From positions 744,001 to 808,000 of the forward strand of contig NZ_CP075339.1 of NCBI RefSeq assembly GCF_024399335.1: 64,000 bases of DNA, read 5' to 3'. This document shows, piece after piece, positions 34,899 through 43,051 of the stretch. A model generated the notes under the pieces. That model saw nothing but the letters and a program-made list of their open reading frames with translations, was not told the DNA's origin and made no database searches. A program made the position numbers and the translations under genes. The DNA is from Leucobacter aridicollis (GTDB lineage Bacteria > Actinomycetota > Actinomycetes > Actinomycetales > Microbacteriaceae). How positions within the stretch are numbered: position 1 is the first letter of the stretch; every line of letters starts with the position of its first letter.

Positions 34899-36230
34899 TT
34901 AGGCGTCGACGACGATCGGCTTGTCGCGGACCCTGAGCTTCTCACCGAAGTAGCCTCCGGTGGCGGTGAGGAGCGCGATCACGACGAGGATGAGCGCGGC
35001 GCCCCACGACGCGTTGTTCGAGACGGTGAGCATCGCTGTCGCGATGAGCGGGAGGAAGCCCGAGGTCGCGCCTGCGATGTTGTACCCGAGTGCGACACCT
35101 GAGTAGCGCAGCTTCGCAGGGAAGAGCTCGGCGAGGAGCGCGCCCGAGACCGCATAGGCGATGGTGACGAGCATGATGCCGACGGTGATCGCGAGCGTGA
35201 TTGCGATCGGTGACTTCGTGTCGATGAGCCAGAACAGGGGGAAGGAGGCCGCCGCGGTCAGGATCCCTCCCCAAAAGGTGACGCGGCCCGGGCCGACGCG
35301 CTCGGCGAACCTGCCGGCGATGACGGTAACGAAGATCTGCGCGACCGCCGCGATCAGGGTTGCGTTCACCATGACCTGGCGGTCGACGCCGAGCGTATTC
35401 GAGCCGTACGAGACGACGAACGTGGTGATCATGTAGAAGCCGCCGACGCCGAGTAGCGCGCTGAGCGTCGCAACGATGAGCCTGCCCCAGGCAAACCTGA
35501 AGACCTCGAACGCTGGCACCTTTGCGACCTCTTGCTCGGCGAGCAGGTCGGCGAAGATCGGCGACTCCTCAACCTTCACGCGGATGTAAAGGGCGACGAG
35601 CAGCAGCGGGAACGCGAGGAGGAACGGGATGCGCCAGCCCCACGCGTCGAACGATTCGGGCGGAAGCATCAAGACGACGGCGAATGCGCCAGACGAGAGC
35701 AGCGTGCCGACCGGCGAGCCGATCTGCACGAGCGCGGCGAACCTGCCGCGCTTCTCGGCGGGCGCGTGTTCGACTGCCATCGTCACTGCGCCGCCCCACT
35801 CGCCGCCGACGGCGAGCCCCTGCACCAGGCGCAGAATGGCGAGCATGACGGGCGCCGCGAGTCCGATCGAGCCGAAGTCTGGGAGCACGCCGATGAGCCC
35901 TGTCGCCACACCGATCATGACGATCGTGATGAGCAGCGCTGGGCGGCGGCCGACGCGGTCGCCGATGTAGCCGAAGAGGATCGCGCCGAGCGGCCGGGCC
36001 GCGAAACCGACGCCGAACGTCGCGAAGGAGGCGAGCAGGGCTGCGGTGGGGTCGAGCTCTGTGAAGAACAGCCTGTTGAAGACGAGTGCGGCGGCCGTGC
36101 CGAACAAGAAGTAGTCGTACCACTCGAGCGCGGTTCCGACGAACGCTGCGCGAGCGATCTTGCCGGCGTCTGCGCCGCTGATGGTCTGGAGGGGAGCGTG
36201 AGCCTTCGACCCCTGAACTGGTTGGGACAT
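34899..36230 (-). CDS. MFS transporter, metabolite:H+ symporter (MHS) type
   Basis: A 443-residue twelve-helix permease. The N-terminal LEWYDYFLFGTAAAL and GDRVGRRPAL (loop 2-3 motif) are characteristic of the ShiA/ProP/KgtP branch that imports organic acids, betaines or shikimate with protons. Hydrophobic segments continue to about residue 430. It precedes the M20 peptidase on the same transcript and probably supplies its substrate, likely an anionic N-acyl compound; this is inferred. Confidence 0.9.
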   Translation of the reverse strand: MSQPVQGSKAHAPLQTISGADAGKIARAAFVGTALEWYDYFLFGTAAALVFNRLFFTELDPTAALLASFATFGVGFAARPLGAILFGYIGDRVGRRPALLITIVMIGVATGLIGVLPDFGSIGLAAPVMLAILRLVQGLAVGGEWGGAVTMAVEHAPAEKRGRFAALVQIGSPVGTLLSSGAFAVVLMLPPESFDAWGWRIPFLLAFPLLLVALYIRVKVEESPIFADLLAEQEVAKVPAFEVFRFAWGRLIVATLSALLGVGGFYMITTFVVSYGSNTLGVDRQVMVNATLIAAVAQIFVTVIAGRFAERVGPGRVTFWGGILTAAASFPLFWLIDTKSPIAITLAITVGIMLVTIAYAVSGALLAELFPAKLRYSGVALGYNIAGATSGFLPLIATAMLTVSNNASWGAALILVVIALLTATGGYFGEKLRVRDKPIVVDA

Positions 36231-36388
36231 CTGCGTTCCAATCGTGCATCAAGACATCAAACGAGGCGTGTCTGACGCGGGCGTCAAGGCCTCGGCCGTG
36301 GCGCGAGGCGCGCCGGGCAGCATCGAGCCTAGGCAGCGAAACGCAGCGGGAGAATGTCTAGATCACCCCGAAATTGCCTCGCCGGTGT

Positions 36389-37528
36389 TCATTCCGACAC
36401 CGCCGGGGCGGAACCGGACGGGCCGAGTGGCAGCGCGAGCATGGCGATTGCGGCGTCGCGCGGCACGGTGAGGTCGAGCCCCGTGAGTCTGGTGAACGCC
36501 CGCAGCCGCTTGAACACGGTGTTGCGATGCACGAAGAGGTCGTCGGCGGTGGCCTGGATCGATCCTGATCTCACGAACGCGCGAACTGTCTCCGTAAACC
36601 TGTCGCGCTCGTCGGCTGGCGCTGCATGCCAGTCGCCGACGACCTCGTGCTCGAAACCGGCGATGAGGGTGGCGAAATCGGGGCGCAGGAGCTGCGCGAA
36701 TCCCTCCCGCAGCGACGTGGGCTCGGCGCCGCCGGTGGCGCGGGTCAGTGCGCTGGCAAGCGCAGCTGCATTGGCGAGGGAGTCGACGCCACGCACCTCG
36801 GCGATGTGCGCGCCAGGCTGCGCGAGGAAGCCGTCGGGCTCAGCCGCGCTGCGGCCCTCCCGCTCGCGAAAGAGCAACGCGACGTCGCCCTCAACGTGCA
36901 GCAGCGCCCCGCGCCAGGCCTGCGCCGTGACAATGACGCGGGGATCGTCGGCGCCAGGGAGCGCCACGAGTTCGAAGGTGGCGTCGGCGCGCAGACCGAG
37001 CAGCTCTGCGGCAGCGGCGAGCGAGGCTGAGTCGATGTCGCGCGCGAACAGTTTGGCGAGCGCGCGCTCCCTCGCAGTCCGTCGCTGCTGCGCCATGAGC
37101 TGCGACTCCTCGAGAAACGCGGCCTGCACCTCCGTCGCGTAGCGTTCGACGACGCCGAGGATTCGCTCGCCGTTCGAGACGAGCTCGTCGACGAGGTCAG
37201 GAGCCGCGGCCCGGTGCAGCGCCCGCCACAGCACCCTGAAGTTGATGCGCACTCCCTCCATGAACTGGTCGATGCGCATGCCCTGGCGTGCTCGCTTTCG
37301 CCCGAGCTCGCCGGAGAATTGTGCTGACCGCTCAGCGTCGTCAGTGTCGCCGAGCCGCGCGAGGAAGATCTCGAACGCGCCGACAGCCGTGCGCTCGATG
37401 TCATCGTGCGGAACGACGCCTGCGGCGTACCCGTCGAGTCGCGCGAGCTCCTCGAGGAAGTCGGCGAGGAGGGCGGGGATGTCGCTCCGCACACGGTCGA
37501 GCAGCTCGGGCCAGGCTGAACCAGTCAT
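36389..37528 (-). CDS. PucR/CdaR-family regulator
   Basis: A 379-residue protein from the ATG at 37528 (MTGSAWPELLDRV). The N-terminal half is an RsbR/CdaR-like helical sensor region (about 10-160), a GGDEF-like middle is weakly conserved, and the C-terminal PucR-type HTH (about 310-365; SIQATADDLFVHRNTVFKRL) is clear. Regulators of this type activate catabolic operons. It lies 158 bases upstream of the transporter-M20 pair on the same strand and is the likely regulator of that pair. Confidence 0.8.
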   Translation of the reverse strand: MTGSAWPELLDRVRSDIPALLADFLEELARLDGYAAGVVPHDDIERTAVGAFEIFLARLGDTDDAERSAQFSGELGRKRARQGMRIDQFMEGVRINFRVLWRALHRAAAPDLVDELVSNGERILGVVERYATEVQAAFLEESQLMAQQRRTARERALAKLFARDIDSASLAAAAELLGLRADATFELVALPGADDPRVIVTAQAWRGALLHVEGDVALLFREREGRSAAEPDGFLAQPGAHIAEVRGVDSLANAAALASALTRATGGAEPTSLREGFAQLLRPDFATLIAGFEHEVVGDWHAAPADERDRFTETVRAFVRSGSIQATADDLFVHRNTVFKRLRAFTRLTGLDLTVPRDAAIAMLALPLGPSGSAPAVSE

Positions 37529-37666
37529 GGGTCTATTGTGGGACGTTTCTGTCGCGCTCGCGTGCACCGGGTATCGCGCAATCGGTGCTGAGCGGAGTAC
37601 CCTTGCAAGTCTCGGCACCGACGTCACCGCAGACGCATCGGCCGGGCCGAGCAAACGGAGCGCACC

Positions 37667-38275
37667 ATGAGCGACACCACGTGCCACATGTCAATATCGC
37701 TCGACGGCTACGTTGCTGGGCCCGAGCAGAGCCTCGCGAACGGGCTCGGCATCCGCGGCCAGGAGCTGCACGCCTGGCACATGGGCGACGCCCGGGCGAA
37801 CAAAGCCGACTCCGTCGCGAACTCGTGGCTCATGCGGCCCCGCGGCGCATACGTGATGGGCCGCAAGATGTTTGGCCCGATCAGGGGAGAGTGGGAGCCC
37901 GACTGGCACGGGTGGTGGGGTGCCGAGCCGCCGTACCACGCGCCAGTCTTCGTGTTGACGCACTACCCTCGCGAGTCAATCGAGCTCGAAGGCGGGACGA
38001 CATTTCACTTCGTGACCGAGGGCTTCGACGCCGCCTACGCGCAGGCCTTCGCCGCAGCAGAGGGTCGGGGAGTCGATGTGGCCGGCGGCGCTTCCACAGT
38101 GCGCCAGGCGCTCGCGGCCGATGTCGTGGACGAGCTTGTGCTCGATGTTGCGCCGGTGCTGCTCGGGGCGGGCGAGCGCCTGTTCGACGGGGTAACGAGC
38201 TTTCCGTTCGAGCCCGTCGAGACACTTCATTCCCCGCTCGCCACCCACATTCGCTACCGCAGGGTTGGCCGCTGA
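37667..38275 (+). CDS. Dihydrofolate reductase-family (RibD C-terminal) protein
   Basis: A 202-residue protein with the DHFR/RibD fold: MSISLDGYVAGPE at the start, YVMGRKMFG (NADPH-loop, about 62-70) and VAGGASTVRQAL (about 142-153), ending in LVLDVAPVLLGAGERLFD. Such stand-alone proteins are NADPH-dependent reductases of unknown substrate; the bacterial DHFR/riboflavin reductase roles are not implied. CGGAG precedes the ATG. It is transcribed alone, divergent from the PucR-like regulator. Confidence 0.85.
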   Translation: MSDTTCHMSISLDGYVAGPEQSLANGLGIRGQELHAWHMGDARANKADSVANSWLMRPRGAYVMGRKMFGPIRGEWEPDWHGWWGAEPPYHAPVFVLTHYPRESIELEGGTTFHFVTEGFDAAYAQAFAAAEGRGVDVAGGASTVRQALAADVVDELVLDVAPVLLGAGERLFDGVTSFPFEPVETLHSPLATHIRYRRVGR

Positions 38276-38482
38276 GGCGAGGCCGGTCGCAGCCGTGTGG
38301 GGCCGGAGCCCCGGTCGTTTGCGCGGATCGAGGTTCCCGACGGGTACTCCATGGAGACCTCGCCAAAGGGCGTGAAGCCCGCGTGACGGCACCGGGCGTG
38401 AAGCCCGCGCGGTGACACGGGGCGTGTGACGCATCGTGGCCAGTGCGCGGGTAGGGCGTGCGCGGCGCGACTGTCGCCCTGT

Positions 38483-38521
38483 CGCTGTGCTCTGCCGCTG
38501 TGCTCTGTCGCTGTGCTTTGC
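38483..38521. repeat. Tandem 13-base repeat, three copies
   Basis: CGCTGTGCTCTGC, CGCTGTGCTCTGT and CGCTGTGCTTTGC follow each other directly; copies differ at one or two positions. Non-coding. Confidence 0.6.
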
Positions 38522-38609
38522 CGCGTGACGGGGCCTGGGCAGTGGCGCTTCCGTGCGCCACCAGCTGGCGTTGCCGCCGCCCGCGAAATTTATTCCTCTG
38601 TGACGAACC

Positions 38610-38636
38610 GTGTCGAAGTGTGACGGAATCCGACAC
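38610..38636. promoter_or_regulatory. Candidate operator of the nine-gene operon
   Basis: GTGTCG (38610-38615) and CGACAC (38631-38636) are perfect inverted half-sites 15 bases apart, embedded in the AT-richer stretch ahead of the aldo/keto reductase gene. No regulator gene is adjacent. Confidence 0.3.
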
Positions 38637-38749
38637 AATTCGCGCCGTCACCGCGTAACAAGACTTTCACTTTAGTTATGTCTCCCATTAGATTCTGTCG
38701 ATATCCGCTGGGCTGAATCACAGCCCGCGAAGCAGCGAGGGGAAGCGAA

Positions 38750-39727
38750 GTGGGAACACACACGGGGAGCGTTGGCACCGCACACGCAGAGACGGGGAGC
38801 CAGGCGCGCGGCGTCACGCAAGGCGAACGTGAAATCGAGCTTGCCGGGCACCGCGTCTCGCGCGTCGGGTTCGGCGCAGCACGGCTCACCGCCGGCGACG
38901 GTTGGGGCGAGCCGGCTGACCCGGCCGCGGCGAAAGACCTGCTGCTCGCGGCAGTCGAGGCCGGCTTCACCTACGTTGACACCGCAGACGCGCTCGGCCC
39001 CGGCGTGAGCGAGCGGCTCATCGGCGAGGCGCTCGGAAACCGCGACGACGTGCTCGTCGCGACGAAGGTCGGCATGCTCCGCCCCGCAGCAGACGCCTGG
39101 GGCGTGCTTGGCAGGCCCGACTACCTGCGCCAGCAGATCCACCTGAGCCTGCAGCGGCTGCGCCGCGACCGCATCGACCTGCTCTACCTCCACCGCATCG
39201 ACCCTGCGGTGCCACTCGCCGACCAGCTCGGCGTGCTGCAGGAGGCGCGCGACCGCGGCGACGTCGGCGCGATCGGCGTGAGCGAACCCTCGGCCGCGCA
39301 GCTCGACGAGGTGCTCACCCTCGAGCCGTCGCTTGCGGCTGTGCAGAGCCTGCTGAGCGTCGTCGCCCGTCAGAACGGCGAGCTCGCGGCCCGGCTCGAC
39401 AGGCTCGGGATCCCGTTTGTCGCGTACTGGCCGCTCGTCGGCCGCGGCCTGAAAAGCGAGCAGAAGGCGCTGCTGTTCGCCGAGCTCGGACGCATCGGCG
39501 ACACTGTCGGCCTGAGCGCGCACCAGCTCAGCCTCGCCTGGATCTTCTCGGTGTACCCGCACGCCGCGGCGGTCGCGGGCTCGCGCTCGCTCATCCACCT
39601 CGTGCAGAACCAGCAGGCGGCGGGCGTACGGCTCGACTCCTGCGTCGTCTCCGAGGTCGAGGCCGCAGTCGCGGCCATCGTCGGCGACACCCCATTTGAC
39701 CCACGCTTTCCGAAGGAGCACGCATGA
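38750..39727 (+). CDS. Aldo/keto reductase-family protein lacking the catalytic Tyr
   Basis: A 325-residue AKR-fold protein from a GTG with GAGGGGAAG upstream. The family blocks are present: VSRVGFGAARL, TYVDTADALGPGVSERLIG (about 80-98), VLVATKVG with the catalytic Lys, DLLYLHRIDP with the His, and GDVGAIGVSE. The position of the catalytic Tyr in DTAD-x-YG is Leu (DTADALG), so the usual Asp-Tyr-Lys-His tetrad is incomplete. It may still reduce a substrate by another route, or act in binding or elimination. First gene of the nine-gene operon; ATGA overlap with the next gene. Confidence 0.85.
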   Translation: MGTHTGSVGTAHAETGSQARGVTQGEREIELAGHRVSRVGFGAARLTAGDGWGEPADPAAAKDLLLAAVEAGFTYVDTADALGPGVSERLIGEALGNRDDVLVATKVGMLRPAADAWGVLGRPDYLRQQIHLSLQRLRRDRIDLLYLHRIDPAVPLADQLGVLQEARDRGDVGAIGVSEPSAAQLDEVLTLEPSLAAVQSLLSVVARQNGELAARLDRLGIPFVAYWPLVGRGLKSEQKALLFAELGRIGDTVGLSAHQLSLAWIFSVYPHAAAVAGSRSLIHLVQNQQAAGVRLDSCVVSEVEAAVAAIVGDTPFDPRFPKEHA

Positions 39728-41115
39728 CCGCCACTACCCAGCTCACAACTCAGCCGACAACTCAGTCAGCAACTCAGGCCGCAGCCGCAGCCCAGCGCAC
39801 GGGCACCGACCCGCTGCAGACCTACATCGCCTACGCCGACGCCGAGCCGCAGCAGGCCGCGCGCGAGGCCGGCGTCACGGCGGTGAGCGAGTTCTCGGGC
39901 GCCCCCGAGGCCCTGCACGGCAGGATCACCGACCGCGTCGAGGCCGCACGCGACGAGCTGCGCGCGCTCGCGGTCGAGCTGTTCGAGCACCCCGAGGTTG
40001 GGTTTCAAGAGCATCGGAGCGTCGCCCGCATCTCTGAGCTGCTCGCCGCCAAGGGCCATCAGGTCGAGGTCGGGTCGTTCGGCGTCCCGACGGCGTTTCG
40101 CGCGAGCGTCGGGGCGGGTCAGCCGCACTTCGCAATCGTCGCCGAGTACGACGCGCTGCCAGGCATCGGTCACGCCTGCGGCCACAACATCATTGCGGCG
40201 ATAGCGGCGGGTGCGTTCACCGCGCTCGCGCCAGAGGTCGGAGAGCTCGGCGGCAGGCTGAGTATCATCGGCACCCCTGCGGAAGAGGGCGGCGGAGGCA
40301 AGGAGCACGTGCTGCGCGCGGGCGGCTTTGACGACGTCGACGCTGCAGGCATGGTGCACCCGTCGGTCGGCACCGAGGTGTCGCCGATCTACGGTTCTGG
40401 CACGAGCGGGGTGCGGCGCCTCCGGGTGAAGTATCACGGCCGCGCGGGCCACGCGGCGGCGAGCCCGTACCTCGGGCTCAACGCGCTCGACGCTGTCGTC
40501 ACCGCCTACCAGTCGATCGCGCAGCTGCGGCAACACATCCTGCCGATCGACAGGATCCACGGGATCATCACGAACGGCGGCGCGGCAGCGAACGTCGTGC
40601 CCGAGCTCACCGAGGCCGAGTTTCTTGTGCGCTCGAGCGAGATCGACACGCTGAAGGTGCTCACCGAGCGCGTGATCGACGCGCTCGAGGCCGCAGCTCT
40701 CGCGACTGGCACGACCGCAGAGATCGACGTCGACTTCGAGCCGCCGTACCTGCCGCTGAAGCCGAACGTGTCGCTCACGAAGCACTGGGCGCGGCGGCTT
40801 GAACGCCGCGGCCGTAGGGTGCCAGTCACGCCGAGTCGCGTCCGTCTGGGCGGGCCGTCGACTGACATGGGCAACGTGAGCTGGGCGATCCCTGCGGTGC
40901 ACCCGGCGCTCGGCCTCGGCGGCCCCGCAGACGTGCTCCCGCACAATGCAGCGTTTGCCGCATCGACTGTCGAACCGCCCGCGATCGACGCGCTCGTTGA
41001 CGCAGCGATCGCGCTCGCCGGGCTCGCCGCCGACTACCTCGCAGACGGCGGGCTCCGGGCCGCGGTGCGGGCGGAGTTCGACGAGAACGGCGGCGTCAGG
41101 CGGTGGACGTCGTGA
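39724..41115 (+). CDS. M20 amidohydrolase (AbgB/N-acyl amino acid deacylase-like)
   Basis: A 463-residue M20D-type amidohydrolase. After a Thr/Gln repeat-rich N-terminus (about 1-25) come EHPEVGFQEH (about 90-99), GHACGHN with the metal-binding Cys/His (about 149-155), TPAEEGGGGKEH, a lid domain with GRAGHAAASPYLGLNALD, and late STDMGNVSWAIP. Family members remove acyl groups from N-acylated amino acids or cleave p-aminobenzoyl-glutamate. Overlaps both neighbours by 4 bases. In this operon it probably deacylates the imported compound before or after oxidation. Confidence 0.9.
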   Translation: MTATTQLTTQPTTQSATQAAAAAQRTGTDPLQTYIAYADAEPQQAAREAGVTAVSEFSGAPEALHGRITDRVEAARDELRALAVELFEHPEVGFQEHRSVARISELLAAKGHQVEVGSFGVPTAFRASVGAGQPHFAIVAEYDALPGIGHACGHNIIAAIAAGAFTALAPEVGELGGRLSIIGTPAEEGGGGKEHVLRAGGFDDVDAAGMVHPSVGTEVSPIYGSGTSGVRRLRVKYHGRAGHAAASPYLGLNALDAVVTAYQSIAQLRQHILPIDRIHGIITNGGAAANVVPELTEAEFLVRSSEIDTLKVLTERVIDALEAAALATGTTAEIDVDFEPPYLPLKPNVSLTKHWARRLERRGRRVPVTPSRVRLGGPSTDMGNVSWAIPAVHPALGLGGPADVLPHNAAFAASTVEPPAIDALVDAAIALAGLAADYLADGGLRAAVRAEFDENGGVRRWTS

Positions 41116-42125
41116 GTGTCGCCACGCTGACAGGCGAGCGTCGCGGTGGCGGCAGCGAACCGCTCGCTGCCGCCGCGCAGGATCGACGTAGAGCCCCGCG
41201 CTGGCTCCGCATCCTCGCGCGCAGCCTGTTCGACCTCGTGCTCGTCGTCTGGCTCGCGGCGACGGTCGCCTTTCTCGCGCTGCGGCTCATTCCGGGTGAC
41301 CCGCTCGACGTGCTTCTCTCGGGCGTGCAAGACGCGACGCCCGAGATGCGCGCGGAGATCGCCGCGCACTACGGCCTCGACAGGCCAGCGATCGTGCAGT
41401 ACTTCGGCTACCTCTGGGGCGTCGTGCAGGGAGATCTCGGCACGAGCTATCACCGCGGCTCGCCCGTCACAGAGGTGCTGTTCAGCGAGCTCGGTGCGAC
41501 GGTCGAGCTGACAGTCGCCGCGATGCTCGTCGCCGTCGTCGCGGCTGTCGCGCTTGCGCTCGCCACGAGCGGCGAGCGGCCAGGCGTCAGGCTGATCGCG
41601 CAGGGCCTCGAGATCATCGCCGTGTCGGTGCCGTCGTTCTGGCTCGGCATCGTGCTCATGACTGTCTTCTCGTTCGGACTGCGCTGGGTACCCGCGTTTA
41701 GCGGCGATACGCCTGCGGGCTTGATCCTGCCAGTCGTCACGCTCGCCGTGCCGCTCGTCGGCGTCATGACGCAGCTCCTGCGCGAGCGGATCGAGCACCA
41801 GCTCCACGAGCCGTTCGTGACGACTGTGCGTGCGCGCGGCGTTGGCGAGGCGGCGCTCCGGTCGCGGCACCTGCTGCGGCACGCGAGCGTGCCCGTCTTG
41901 ACGCTCAGCATCATCTTCTTCGGGTCGCTACTCACGGGCACCGTCGTCATCGAGACGCTGTTCGCCCGCCCGGGCATCGGCCGCGTGATCGTGCTCGCGC
42001 TGCAGGATCGCGACGTGCCAGTCGTGCTCGGCTTCGTGGTGTTCGCCGCTGTCGTCTTCATCGTCATCAACACGATCGTCGATCTGCTGCTCCCGCTCAT
42101 CGACCCGCGACTGAAGGAGGCATGA
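41112..42125 (+). CDS. Peptide/nickel-type ABC permease B
   Basis: A 337-residue DppB/OppB-family permease, taking the GTG that overlaps the M20 stop (GTGA); a GTG nine bases earlier is equally possible. The hydrophilic N-terminus is followed by a helix (about 34-53) ending in LRLIPGDPLDVLLSG, the conserved external loop, then five more helices and the EAA loop (VRARGVGEAALRSRHLLRHA). Forms the channel with the next gene. ATGA overlap downstream. Confidence 0.93.
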   Translation: MSVATLTGERRGGGSEPLAAAAQDRRRAPRWLRILARSLFDLVLVVWLAATVAFLALRLIPGDPLDVLLSGVQDATPEMRAEIAAHYGLDRPAIVQYFGYLWGVVQGDLGTSYHRGSPVTEVLFSELGATVELTVAAMLVAVVAAVALALATSGERPGVRLIAQGLEIIAVSVPSFWLGIVLMTVFSFGLRWVPAFSGDTPAGLILPVVTLAVPLVGVMTQLLRERIEHQLHEPFVTTVRARGVGEAALRSRHLLRHASVPVLTLSIIFFGSLLTGTVVIETLFARPGIGRVIVLALQDRDVPVVLGFVVFAAVVFIVINTIVDLLLPLIDPRLKEA

Positions 42126-43051
42126 TGGCAAGCCGCATCGTTCGCGAGCAGCGCCCAGACGCTGGCGCCGCAGCCAGGCCAGGCGCTCAAGCCGCGGGAC
42201 GCCAGACGCTGTCGCCGATCGGCAGGGCCGCCCGCCCGGGCCGCCCGCCACTCGGGGTGATCGTCGCGCTCGCCGTGTTCGCTCTCCTCGTGCTTGCGGC
42301 GCTCGCGCCGGGCCTCGTCGCCCAACACGACCCCTACGGGAGCAACCCGGCGAACTCGTTCGCGGGGCCGAGCGCCCAGAACTGGCTCGGCACCGACCAG
42401 CTCGGCCGAGACCTGTTCTCGCGTCTCGTGTACGGCGCACGGTACTCGATCCTGCTCGGTGTCGGCGCGACTGTCATCGGCCTCGCCGGCGGCATCCTGC
42501 TTGGCGTCATCGCGGGCTATGCGCGCGGCAGCTTGGATCGCGCGATCACGCGCCTGCTCGACGTGCTGCTCGCGTTCCCCGACGTGCTCGTCGCTCTCGT
42601 CACAATCACCGTGCTCGGGCCGGGCGAGTGGAGCCTCATCTGGGCGGTTGGCCTCGGCCGCATCCCTGGCTCAGCGCGCCTCGTCCGTGGCGAGGTGCTC
42701 AGGGTGCGCGAGACAGGGTTCGTGCGCTCAGGGATCGGCCTCGGCCTCACCCCGACAACGCTCGTGCTGCGGCACGTGCTGCCGAACAGTCTTGGCCCTG
42801 TGCTCGTGCACGCGGTGCTCGGGGTCGGCGTGAGCATCATCTTCGGCGCCTCACTGAGCTTCCTCGGGCTCGGGGCAGTACCGCCGACGCCCGAGTGGGG
42901 GCTCATGCTCTCTGAGGCCAGGCAGTACCTGAGCATCGCGCCGTGGGTGGCGATCTGGCCGGGCCTCGCGATCACCATCACCGTCGTCTCGATCACTGTC
43001 GTCGGCCGCTTTGCGCAGCAGCGCTTCATCACGAAACGGAGTTCACTATGA
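42122..43051 (+). CDS. Peptide/nickel-type ABC permease C
   Basis: A 309-residue DppC-family permease. A 40-residue cytoplasmic N-terminus precedes the first helix (about 42-63). NWLGTDQLGRDLFSRLVYG and RVREVTLR-like ETGFVRSGIGLGLTPTTLVL (EAA loop region) are diagnostic. The ATG overlaps the upstream stop, and its stop overlaps the ATPase start. Partner of the B permease. Confidence 0.93.
   Translation: MMASRIVREQRPDAGAAARPGAQAAGRQTLSPIGRAARPGRPPLGVIVALAVFALLVLAALAPGLVAQHDPYGSNPANSFAGPSAQNWLGTDQLGRDLFSRLVYGARYSILLGVGATVIGLAGGILLGVIAGYARGSLDRAITRLLDVLLAFPDVLVALVTITVLGPGEWSLIWAVGLGRIPGSARLVRGEVLRVRETGFVRSGIGLGLTPTTLVLRHVLPNSLGPVLVHAVLGVGVSIIFGASLSFLGLGAVPPTPEWGLMLSEARQYLSIAPWVAIWPGLAITITVVSITVVGRFAQQRFITKRSSL

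Larger units (their letters stand above)
38276..38749. other. Intergenic region with short repeats and the operon leader
   Basis: No gene is supported. It contains two direct 16-base copies of GGGCGTGAAGCCCGCG (38368-38383 and 38394-38409, each a small hairpin), three tandem 13-base units (38483-38521), an inverted repeat GTGTCG...CGACAC (38610-38615 / 38631-38636), and a GGGCTG-AATCA-CAGCCC hairpin just before the aldo/keto reductase gene. The AT-rich part from about 38590 to 38705 should hold the promoter of the nine-gene operon. Confidence 0.45.
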
